The notes under the pieces: model-generated | What the model was told of the DNA's origin: nothing | The model's database searches: none | The model's input: only the letters and a program-made list of their open reading frames with translations | Shown: positions 1 to 5,952 of the stretch, in pieces | Layout of the letters: every line of letters begins with the position of its first letter | Numbering within the stretch: position 1 is the first letter of the stretch | Made by a program: the position numbers and the translations under genes | Assembly: GCA_003527555.1 (NCBI GenBank) | Contig: DPWT01000227.1 | Span: 1 to 5,952, forward strand | Direction: 5' to 3' | DNA: 5,952 nucleotides | Source: Verrucomicrobiales bacterium | GTDB lineage: Bacteria > Verrucomicrobiota > Verrucomicrobiia > Verrucomicrobiales > Akkermansiaceae

Positions 1-33
1 GGCGAGTTAGGAGCTGACAGCGCACTTACGTCA
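1..33. other. Unassigned left margin downstream of lipB
   Basis: These bases follow the lipB stop codon on the minus strand. One plus-strand frame is open from base 1 to a TAA at 49-51, so the 3' end of a convergent gene overlapping lipB by a few codons cannot be excluded. Sixteen codons are too few to recognise anything. I see no hairpin with a T-tract that would act as a lipB terminator here. Confidence 0.3.
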
Positions 34-669
34 TTACATCATCGTTTTTAAGGCGTGTTTCAGGTGGTGATAACATTTTTCTGCAAACTCTTGTGAGTTT
101 ACAGCAATGCCACATTCACTCTCTAAACTGGTCACGCTAACGCCACTTAATCCACAAGGGGTAATTGATTGAAAACCTTTCAGGCTCTCATGAGTGATAT
201 TGATAGCGTAACCGTGCATTGCGATCCATTTTTTGACACCCACTCCGATGGAAGCTAATTTACGCTCCTCCACCCAAACACCCGTCAGGCCGTCGCGAAG
301 CGTGGCATCTAATCCGTAATCGGCACATGTTAGTATGAGTGCTTGTTCGAGATTACGTATGTAAATGTGCAGATCCTTGCCTAGCGGACGCATGTCCACC
401 ACCGGATACCCCGTTAGTTGTCCTGGCCCGTGATACGTTGCCTGACCGCCTCGGTTGATTTCTACAACTGGGTGGGGTAACATTGCGGTATTTTTACCTA
501 AGGAGCTGCGGTCACGTGTGCGCCCAATGGTGTATATGGGTTCGTGCTCGAGAGTAAACAGCTGATTGCTACCCTCACCTCTTAGGATTGATTCGACGGC
601 ACGTTGCTGCATCTCTAGACCCTGCTTGTAGGTAATGCCCTTGCCGAGCCATGTGTGAGTAAGCTCCAT
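34..669 (-). CDS. lipB: Octanoyl-[acyl-carrier-protein]:protein N-octanoyltransferase LipB
   Basis: LipB moves the octanoyl group from octanoyl-ACP to the target lysine of lipoyl domains (2-oxoacid dehydrogenase E2 subunits, GcvH) in the cytoplasm. LipA then inserts the sulfurs. The 211-residue length is normal for the family. Visible hallmarks are the substrate-pocket motif RGGQATYHGPGQ at residues 73-84, TGVWV at 129-133, the catalytic lysine K137 in ERKLASIG, the MHG segment at 151-153, and the catalytic cysteine C172 in ITPCG. By family knowledge this Cys/Lys pair carries the acyl-enzyme chemistry, so the enzyme should be active. The start at 669 is the only ATG in frame near the family's usual N-terminus; the open frame upstream has no other start codon. 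The ribosome site is poor: AAAGG lies only 2 bases before the ATG. The gene ends with tandem in-frame stops TAA-TGA (36 down to 31). It is divergent from smc, and no lipA is visible in the window. A shorter-chain or lipoate-ligase role is unlikely given the intact motifs. Confidence 0.96.
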   Translation of the reverse strand: MELTHTWLGKGITYKQGLEMQQRAVESILRGEGSNQLFTLEHEPIYTIGRTRDRSSLGKNTAMLPHPVVEINRGGQATYHGPGQLTGYPVVDMRPLGKDLHIYIRNLEQALILTCADYGLDATLRDGLTGVWVEERKLASIGVGVKKWIAMHGYAINITHESLKGFQSITPCGLSGVSVTSLESECGIAVNSQEFAEKCYHHLKHALKTMM

Positions 670-726
670 GACCTTTGTTACGTGTAATTTGTCATGTGGA
701 CAAGCGTGTAATAACCAGGAGAAATG

Positions 727-756
727 ATCATATTTATTTGGCTTGGCGCTAATTAA
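727..756 (-). promoter_or_regulatory. Possible sigma-70-type promoter for lipB
   Basis: Read on the minus strand, TTAATT (756-751) is followed after 18 bp by TATGAT (732-727), which matches the -10 consensus TATAAT at five of six positions. The -35 element is weak, with three of six matches. Transcription would begin near 720 and give a leader of about 50 nt before the lipB ATG. The -35 element falls inside the 748-761 palindrome. In an AT-rich spacer such hexamers also occur by chance, so this is tentative. Confidence 0.28.
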
Positions 757-761
757 TTAGC
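748..761. repeat. Perfect 14-bp palindrome GCTAATTAATTAGC
   Basis: The sequence equals its own reverse complement over 14 bases, with G/C bases at both ends and an AT core. A second self-complementary TTAATTAA follows at 763-770. It overlaps the proposed -35 region of lipB, a place where a dimeric repressor could act. No regulator is encoded in the window, so an operator function is inference only. Confidence 0.45.
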
Positions 762-786
762 TTTAATTAACAACCCCATCATACAA

Positions 787-821
787 TATGTGGTATTTAT
801 TAATATTGCGCATACCATATA
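787..821. repeat. Imperfect 10-bp inverted repeat with 15-base spacer
   Basis: TATGTGGTAT (787-796) pairs with ATACCATATA (812-821): nine Watson-Crick pairs and one position (790/818) that is G-U in RNA. The 15-base loop contains the self-complementary AATATT. No T-run follows on either strand, so it does not look like an intrinsic terminator. It could be an operator or a leader hairpin if an smc transcript starts upstream of it. AT-rich DNA produces such pairings by chance fairly easily. Confidence 0.35.
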
Positions 822-843
822 AGATGTTTTTAACGTATTTTTC

Positions 844-871
844 TTGGTTGCATGACGTCCAAGATTATACT
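844..871 (+). promoter_or_regulatory. Possible promoter for smc
   Basis: TTGGTT (844-849) and TATACT (866-871) are separated by 16 bp, giving a plausible but weak sigma-70-type promoter. The -10 matches five of six consensus bases and the -35 matches three. The leader would be about 65 nt. A second TATACT at 915-920 lacks a good -35 element and would leave a leader of only about 16 nt. I cannot decide between them from sequence alone. Confidence 0.27.
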
Positions 872-942
872 GCCAAGAGCTCATACGCAAAACGATCCGT
901 TTATTTGGATTATCTATACTCACGAACCCAGCTATTATCATT

Positions 943-3900
943 ATGTATCTGAAATCTCTCGACCTTCACGGATTTAAGTCCTTTGCTGATAAAACAAAAT
1001 TTGAGTTTCACTCAAATGGAGTCACAGGCATCGTTGGTCCTAATGGTTGCGGAAAATCAAATGTAGTTGATGCCATTCGCTGGGTGCTTGGCGAAACCTC
1101 TGCCAAAGCCCTGCGTGGTGGTGAAATGGCGGACGTCATATTCAATGGGACAGACAAAAGCGGAACCAGTAAGGCACGTGCTGCGCTCAGTATGGCGGAG
1201 GTCACCATGACTCTAGCTGATTGTGAGCAAACACTCAAAGTAGACTACAATGAGGTGGCAATCACGCGCCGTGTGTTTCGCGATGGTAAGTCCGAGTATC
1301 GTATCAATGGTAGCCTATGTCGCCTGCGTGACATCCATGAGCTGTTCATGGATACTGGAATTGGTCGTACGTCATACTCCATTATGGAGCAGGGCAAAAT
1401 CGACATGCTTCTCAGCTCGAAGCCAGAGGATAGGCGTACGGTTTTTGAGGAAGCCGCAGGAATTACCAAGTTCAAAAAGGAAAAGAAAGAGGCACTGCGC
1501 AAGCTGGAATACACAGAGGCTAATTTGTTGCGTGTTTCCGATGTGCTAGCTGAGCAGGAACGCCGAATGAATTCTCTTAAGCGTCAAGTTGCCAAGGCAC
1601 GCCGTTATCAGGAACTTGCGACCGATGTGAAGATCCTGGATAGCCATCTTAGCCATCGTAAATATACTGAGTTTTCAGCAGAACTAGAGGAACTGCATAA
1701 CTCGATCTATTCCCTTGAAGTGCGTGAGAATGAGCTGGAAGTGGGTCTTCCCGAGAAAGAGGAAGCCGTGGTAAAAGCTAGAGATGCTGCTCAGAGCCTT
1801 GAGGCTGAGCTATCCGAAATTCGTCAGCAGCTCAACCATCATACCAATGCAGCCAGTGCTGCAGAGAGCCGTATTACTTTTAACAAAGAGCGGCAGTCTG
1901 AGCTGGAAGCAAGAGTCAGCCAGAACAAGAGCGATATTGAAGATGCTCAAGATAAGCTCCGGCAACAGCAGTTTGATTTCGAAGAAGTTGAGAAAAATTT
2001 TGCCGAACTAACAAGTCGAGTAGACACCCAAAAGGATCAGCTTGCCCAGCACGAAAAACGTGCGACTGAGCAGCGTGCTGAGCGTGAAGGGAAGGAAACT
2101 ACCTTACGTGAATTGCGTTCGCTGGCGAATGCCACGCAGTCGGTAATTGCTGCCAGTCAGGCGAAAATCGAGAGTGCACTCTCGCAAATGGAGAATAGTC
2201 GTGAGCGCACCCGCAAGCTCGCCGAAGAGAACGAGCGCCTGCAAACCGAGCATGAAGAAGCGGTGTTAGAGCAGGAAAAATTTTCATCTGAGCTGGATTC
2301 TCGTCGTAGCAAATTAGCGACTCTTGAGGAGGAAAAAGAAACTACAGAACGTGCGTTTCAACATAGTCGCGGTGATCTAGATGCTACGCGTCAGCAGACA
2401 GCAAATGCACACAAAGACCTCGCTCGTGCATCGTCTCGACTTGATGTTCTGAAACAACTCGTCGATTCCGGTGAGGGTTTTAAGAAAGGCACTCAGTCAG
2501 TGCTCAAAGGGCTCGATGAACCAGAATTCTTCAATAATGGTGTGCGCGGCGTGCTTGCTGGCTTGATTCAAGTCGAGGACGGTTACACAGCAGCTGTCGA
2601 AGCTGCGCTTGGCTCACATTTGCAGGCCGTGCTGGTAACGAACTCGGAATACGCTCATGCAATTATTGACCGACTTACCGAAAAGAAACTTGGTGAGGCA
2701 GCGATCATCCCAGAAGACTTTGTGGCACCCGATTCAGCGGGCCAAATGATGACTGTTCCTGATGGCGCCAAATCATGGGCAATGGATCGTGTGAAGTCCG
2801 ACAATAAAGTTGCATCAGTCGTTGAAAGTCTTCTTTCTAAAGTGCTGATTGTTGATGATCTGACCACTGCGATTGAAATGAGGAAGGACCTTCCTGATGT
2901 AATGATTGTGACGATGCGTGGGGATGTTTGCACCCCTGAGGGTCTGGTGCTTGGTGGAGTCAGCAGCGGTGATCAGAATTCTGTCTTAGAACGCCAGAAT
3001 GAAGTGCGTGCTCTGGAGTCAGAAGTTTCTGAGCTGGAGACAGCTGATGAGGATGCTAGGCAGGAACTCGAAGAGCTTGAGTCTACCGTTGCGGAGCAGC
3101 GTGAAGCAGCTGAGGCGGCGCGTGAGAGACTCCAGAAAGCCCGAGTCGAGGAGTCTACCCTACAGGGACAGCTCACCCTGGCTTCACGTGAGGTAGAGTC
3201 GCTCGAGAGCAAGATTTCTAGCGTCGAGTGGGAGGCTAACGATATTAAGGAGCGTGATAAAAATGCTATTGAGGGGCACGATCAGTTAGAATCTGATCTA
3301 GGTGCTGCCCGTGATCGTCTCGAGCAATTCGAAGCTGATCAGATTAAGCTCACTGGTGAGTTGGAAGAGGCGAGTCGACGCGAAAACGAAGCTGTTGCCC
3401 AACTTCAGGATTTTCGTACCCGTCTAGCAGTCGAGCGTCAGGCACTGGATGCAGCCGAGCAGCAGAGATCGCCGATGGCAGCACGTCTGGAGGAGCTGCG
3501 GCAGCTGAGTAGCCGGCGCGATCAGGAAATAGCGTCGTTCAATGAACGTATGGAGGCCGCAGTGACTGAGAATACGGGGCTTGCTGAGACGATCGAAACT
3601 CACTCTGCCGAAGCGAAAACGCTGGAGCAAACTCTGGCGGATGCAGCTGCCAGCCGTGGTGAGCTTCACAAGGCGATTGAAGTGAGCGAAAAAGAGCTAT
3701 CCGAGCTGCGCCACGAGTGCTCCAAGATCACTGAACAAAAAGGACGTGAGGAAGTTGCCGCGACTAAAATTGGTCTGCGCCTTGAAAGCTTGAACGAAAA
3801 TGTGATGGAGCGTCATCAAATGGAGCTGGAGCACTTCAGGCCAGATTCCCACGCACTTCTCACCTGCTTGCAAGAGCGCGCCAAGCAATATGAGCGGCAG

Positions 3901-4755
3901 GAAAAACGTCGTGCCGATAGAGAAAGTTCTGAATCTGAGCATCCAGAAAATACTGATGCAGCAGATGTAGATCATGACGAAGCATCATCAGATGAAAGAG
4001 TCGAATTCCCCGGCGATGCGGGTCCTGATTGGGATCTTGTGGAGACGGTTACGATTGATCTGAAGCGCAAGGTTGATTCTATGGGTCCAGTCAATGTGGA
4101 TGCTATCGAGGAGTTCGAAGAGCTTGAAGATTTGCACAATAATTTGCGCACGCAGCACGATGATTTGGTCAATTCCAAGACCGAACTCATTACAGTGATC
4201 GAACGTATCAACGTGGAGACTAAGAAACGCTTTACGGAAACCTTCACCCAAGTTGCAAAGAACTTCAAAGAGATGTTCAAGGTGCTGTTTGGTGACAAGG
4301 CGATAGCGAACCTGATTTTAGTTGATGAAGATGATCCGCTTGAGAGTGGTATTGATATCATTGCAAAGCCACCGGGTAAGAAACTGCAGTCTATCAGTCT
4401 ACTGTCAGGTGGTGAACGCTCGATGACTGCAGTTGCTCTTTTGTTCTCTATCTATCAAATCAAGCCAAGTCCATTCTGTGTGCTTGACGAATTGGATGCT
4501 CCTCTTGACGAGGCGAACATTGGCCGATTTTTGCGTGTGCTGGACAAGTTCATTGATAATTCACAGTTTATTATTGTCACCCACAGTAAGCGCACCATGG
4601 CACGTGCCGATGTGATGTATGGAGTTACCATGGAGGACTTCGGTGTTTCGAAACCTGTTGGAATGCGTCTTACCTCGGTGGAGGACGCCAGTAAGAAAAA
4701 CAAGGGCGAGGCAAAAACTGCGGCAGAGAAAGCGGCACTGGAGTTGGATTCCTGA
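943..4755 (+). CDS. smc: Chromosome segregation/condensin ATPase SMC
   Basis: SMC forms a homodimeric ring with the kleisin ScpA and with ScpB. The complex organises and segregates the nucleoid by ATP-driven DNA loop extrusion. The order is complete: N-terminal head with Walker A GPNGCGKS (32-39), the R-loop arginine R58 in ALRGGEM, and Q-loop Q150; first coiled-coil arm about 165-505; hinge about 513-680, including GVRGVLAGL (533-541) and GLVLGG (667-672); second arm about 680-1045, rich in Glu, Gln, Lys and Arg. The C-terminal head follows: MGPVN (1047-1051), ABC signature LSGGE (1154-1158), Walker B with D1182/E1183, the D-loop PLDEAN, and switch histidine H1214. All ATPase residues are present. 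At 1270 residues it is longer than the roughly 1190 usual in bacteria. Part of the excess is an acidic insert (992-1027) and a Lys/Ala-rich tail after about 1245. The start MYLKSLDLHGFKSFAD matches the family N-terminus, although no Shine-Dalgarno sequence precedes it. The gene ends with tandem stops TGA-TAG. The hinge and uninterrupted arms rule out RecN, RecF or Rad50-type proteins. Confidence 0.97.
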   Translation: MYLKSLDLHGFKSFADKTKFEFHSNGVTGIVGPNGCGKSNVVDAIRWVLGETSAKALRGGEMADVIFNGTDKSGTSKARAALSMAEVTMTLADCEQTLKVDYNEVAITRRVFRDGKSEYRINGSLCRLRDIHELFMDTGIGRTSYSIMEQGKIDMLLSSKPEDRRTVFEEAAGITKFKKEKKEALRKLEYTEANLLRVSDVLAEQERRMNSLKRQVAKARRYQELATDVKILDSHLSHRKYTEFSAELEELHNSIYSLEVRENELEVGLPEKEEAVVKARDAAQSLEAELSEIRQQLNHHTNAASAAESRITFNKERQSELEARVSQNKSDIEDAQDKLRQQQFDFEEVEKNFAELTSRVDTQKDQLAQHEKRATEQRAEREGKETTLRELRSLANATQSVIAASQAKIESALSQMENSRERTRKLAEENERLQTEHEEAVLEQEKFSSELDSRRSKLATLEEEKETTERAFQHSRGDLDATRQQTANAHKDLARASSRLDVLKQLVDSGEGFKKGTQSVLKGLDEPEFFNNGVRGVLAGLIQVEDGYTAAVEAALGSHLQAVLVTNSEYAHAIIDRLTEKKLGEAAIIPEDFVAPDSAGQMMTVPDGAKSWAMDRVKSDNKVASVVESLLSKVLIVDDLTTAIEMRKDLPDVMIVTMRGDVCTPEGLVLGGVSSGDQNSVLERQNEVRALESEVSELETADEDARQELEELESTVAEQREAAEAARERLQKARVEESTLQGQLTLASREVESLESKISSVEWEANDIKERDKNAIEGHDQLESDLGAARDRLEQFEADQIKLTGELEEASRRENEAVAQLQDFRTRLAVERQALDAAEQQRSPMAARLEELRQLSSRRDQEIASFNERMEAAVTENTGLAETIETHSAEAKTLEQTLADAAASRGELHKAIEVSEKELSELRHECSKITEQKGREEVAATKIGLRLESLNENVMERHQMELEHFRPDSHALLTCLQERAKQYERQEKRRADRESSESEHPENTDAADVDHDEASSDERVEFPGDAGPDWDLVETVTIDLKRKVDSMGPVNVDAIEEFEELEDLHNNLRTQHDDLVNSKTELITVIERINVETKKRFTETFTQVAKNFKEMFKVLFGDKAIANLILVDEDDPLESGIDIIAKPPGKKLQSISLLSGGERSMTAVALLFSIYQIKPSPFCVLDELDAPLDEANIGRFLRVLDKFIDNSQFIIVTHSKRTMARADVMYGVTMEDFGVSKPVGMRLTSVEDASKKNKGEAKTAAEKAALELDS
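3916..4023 (+). other. Acidic low-complexity segment encoded within smc
   Basis: Residues 992-1027 of SMC contain 14 Asp/Glu among 36 residues, only two Arg, and many Ser, Ala, His and Pro. This breaks the heptad pattern of the second coiled-coil arm about 20 residues before the MGPVN motif of the C-terminal head. Codons here (GAT, GCA, TCA, AGA) look more A/T-ending than in the flanking arm. It is predicted to be a disordered loop near the head-proximal arm. Its function is unknown. Confidence 0.7.
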
Positions 4756-4806
4756 TAGGTGAACTGAGAAATAGGCGGAGGCACAAGACCTGTGTGCTGT
4801 CTGCTG
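4756..4806. other. Convergent smc-sulfatase gap with only a weak hairpin
   Basis: Fifty-one bases separate the smc stop from the sulfatase stop on the opposite strand. A small stem can form, GCACA (4781-4785) with TGTGC (4793-4797) plus one G-U pair at the base, around a 7-base loop. No T-tract follows on either strand, so it is not a convincing intrinsic terminator. Termination of both genes may be Rho-dependent or lie inside the opposing gene. Confidence 0.4.
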
Positions 4807-5952
4807 TTACAACTCAGGTTGATTCCACTGTGGAATACCGTGCGTCTTCAATTGTTTGTAATACCAATCATGGTAGGGGCGTGTTTTCGACATGGTAACA
4901 TTTTCATTGATCATCAGGGGGCGAGTTTTTTCCCACCAGTTATCGTAGGCTGTGCGCATCGCCTTGACTAGCTTGGGGTTTTTGGCGGCGACGTCAGTTT
5001 GTTGTCCTGGATCAGAAGGAATATGGAAGAGTTCCAGTTTGCCGTTATTCTTGATATTTCCTCTGGCGACCAATCTGTATTTCTGATTTCTGACTGCAAA
5101 TCCTTGCCATTTGAATTGTTCGGGATCTGCACCTGTTTTCCAACGTCCCTGATGGGTGAAAAAATACCGGTCTTTCCAATTTTTACCGTCACCGGTGATC
5201 AGGGGGAGTAGGCTTCGCCCTTCGATTTGAGAGACGAGTTTGCTGGGTAGTTTGACGCCGGTGAGTGATCCAAGTGTTGGTAAGAGGTCGATGTGACCAG
5301 CTAGTGTGTTGATTTCGCGTCCGGCTGCGATTTTCTTATCCCAGCGGATGAAGAATGGGACACGCACGCCACCCTCATCGGTGGAGGCCTTGGTTCCGCG
5401 CATGCCTGCATTGTAGACGCGCATCGCTCTGTTATTCTCGTCTTTACCGAGGATGCTCCCGATTTTTCCAGACCCGTTATGCGTCATGCCGTTATCGGAC
5501 ATGAAAATCACGACTGTGTTATCGAGCATTTTCCATTGATCAAGCTTCTGCATCATGCGGCCGATATTTTCATCGATATTTTCAACCATACCAAAAAAAC
5601 CTGCCTGACGTTTGTGGAATCCAAGGTCGGTAAAGCGTTTGGTGTTTTTGGCTGGGGCAATGAATGGTCCGTGGGGTGCATTGGTAGTAATATATGCGAA
5701 GAATGGTGTATTCTTGTCATGTTGCTTTTTGATCCATCCGAGAGCAGCAGTAAAAAAAATATCGGTGCAGTAACCTTTGGTTTTAACGAATGATCCGTTG
5801 TGGCGAATGACTGGATCGAAATACTTGTTGCCGGGAGCGTCGGCGCATGAGCAATTGTAAGCCTGGCCAATGCCACCTGCACCGTGGATGAATACTTCGT
5901 TGAAACCGCGTTGGTCAGGTTGGTAGGCATGCTCATCACCGAGGTGCCATTT
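4807..5952 (-). CDS. Type I sulfatase (arylsulfatase family), 5' end outside window
   Basis: The enzyme hydrolyses sulfate esters using a formylglycine residue. In this group the substrates are often sulfated glycans, and the protein is usually exported. The frame is open for 381 codons from the right edge to the TAA at 4807-4809. The ATG at 5589 is internal, because clear family sequence precedes it. Numbered from the edge, visible motifs are KWHLG (1-5, the end of GKWHLG), RGF (15-17), HGAGGIGQ (23-30), GYCTDIFF (60-67), TNAPHGPF (90-97, active-site H94), MSDNG (151-155, calcium ligands D153/N154), and AGMRGTK with K188 followed by DEGGVRVPFFIRW (192-204). The C-terminal part has RYFFTHQGRW and a tail ending WNQPEL. 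The signal peptide, first metal-binding aspartates and C/S-x-P-S-R maturation motif lie beyond the window, so Cys-type or Ser-type cannot be told. About 100-130 N-terminal residues are probably missing. The substrate cannot be inferred. Phosphodiesterases and phosphonate hydrolases of the same superfamily are less likely given GKWHLG and APHGPF. Confidence 0.93.
   Translation of the reverse strand, partial: KWHLGDEHAYQPDQRGFNEVFIHGAGGIGQAYNCSCADAPGNKYFDPVIRHNGSFVKTKGYCTDIFFTAALGWIKKQHDKNTPFFAYITTNAPHGPFIAPAKNTKRFTDLGFHKRQAGFFGMVENIDENIGRMMQKLDQWKMLDNTVVIFMSDNGMTHNGSGKIGSILGKDENNRAMRVYNAGMRGTKASTDEGGVRVPFFIRWDKKIAAGREINTLAGHIDLLPTLGSLTGVKLPSKLVSQIEGRSLLPLITGDGKNWKDRYFFTHQGRWKTGADPEQFKWQGFAVRNQKYRLVARGNIKNNGKLELFHIPSDPGQQTDVAAKNPKLVKAMRTAYDNWWEKTRPLMINENVTMSKTRPYHDWYYKQLKTHGIPQWNQPEL

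Larger units (their letters stand above)
670..942. other. AT-rich divergent intergenic region between lipB and smc
   Basis: This 273-bp spacer separates two divergently transcribed housekeeping genes, so it should carry promoters for both. It is visibly richer in A and T than the flanking genes. It holds a perfect palindrome (748-761), an imperfect inverted repeat (787-821) and several TATAAT-like hexamers. A 62-codon minus-strand frame (753-941) fills most of it. That frame has no ribosome site or recognisable motif, and its start abuts the smc ATG, so I treat it as chance. No tRNA-like fold or known riboswitch was recognised. Confidence 0.75.

Noticed and set aside
717..756. Ten-codon plus-strand frame (MIIFIWLGAN) preceded by AGGAG
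   Set aside because: The AGGAG is only two bases from the ATG, the peptide is tiny and AT-rich, and it lies about 190 bp upstream of smc with no attenuator-like structure tied to it. There is no support beyond the motif.
753..941. 62-codon minus-strand open frame filling the lipB-smc spacer
   Set aside because: It has no ribosome site, no recognisable motif and an AT-driven composition. Its start abuts the smc ATG on the other strand, and it would overlap both candidate promoters. Chance is the simplest explanation.
3972..4361. 129-codon minus-strand open frame opposite smc
   Set aside because: It lies wholly within smc and has the Ser-rich composition expected from the antisense of an acidic/coiled-coil coding region. 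No family resemblance and no start signal were seen.
943..4755. A novel defence or mobile system involving the SMC-like protein
   Set aside because: The protein has full-length canonical bacterial SMC architecture with hinge and intact head motifs. Its neighbours are lipB and a sulfatase, not nuclease, Jet/Wadjet or integrase genes.
4780..4798. Intrinsic terminator for smc or the sulfatase gene
   Set aside because: The stem has only five Watson-Crick pairs and no run of T follows on either strand.
5589..5589. Taking the ATG at 5589 as the sulfatase start
   Set aside because: The frame is open for 121 further codons to the window edge and encodes conserved sulfatase sequence, including KWHLG and APHGPF. 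The Met is internal.
5553..5939. 128-codon minus-strand frame overlapping the sulfatase
   Set aside because: The alternative frame of the same strand gives continuous sulfatase motifs (KWHLG, GYCTD, APHGPF) joined to the downstream part, so this one is a shadow.

Overview
The window looks like chromosomal DNA of a free-living bacterium. The best guess is the Planctomycetota-Verrucomicrobiota-Chlamydiota group, most likely Verrucomicrobiota. This rests on the character of the SMC head sequence and on a planctomycete/verrucomicrobial-style sulfatase next to housekeeping genes. It is a judgement from remembered family resemblance, not a search result. Base composition is moderate, and only the lipB-smc spacer is clearly AT-rich.

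Layout from left to right: (1) 33 unassigned bases. (2) lipB on the minus strand (34-669), a complete lipoate-pathway octanoyltransferase. (3) A 273-bp AT-rich divergent spacer (670-942) that must hold the 5' signals of both lipB and smc. It contains a perfect 14-bp palindrome and an imperfect 10-bp inverted repeat. (4) smc on the plus strand (943-4755), a complete 1270-residue chromosome-structure ATPase with every expected head motif. It also has an acidic low-complexity insert before the C-terminal head and a Lys/Ala-rich tail. (5) A 51-bp convergent gap with no convincing terminator. (6) A type I sulfatase on the minus strand (4807-5952). Its 5' part, including the catalytic formylglycine site, lies beyond the right edge. 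Its reading frame stays open from the edge to the stop codon, well upstream of the first internal Met.

The three genes do not form a pathway. LipB serves lipoylation of 2-oxoacid dehydrogenases and the glycine cleavage system. SMC serves chromosome organisation and segregation. The sulfatase probably belongs to degradation of sulfated glycans. lipB and smc are divergent, and smc and the sulfatase are convergent, so no operon is visible inside the window. I found no tRNA, rRNA, CRISPR array, insertion sequence, phage gene or obvious new system. The points most worth a second look are the SMC acidic insert, the symmetrical elements in the lipB-smc spacer, and the weak or absent Shine-Dalgarno sequences of both complete genes.
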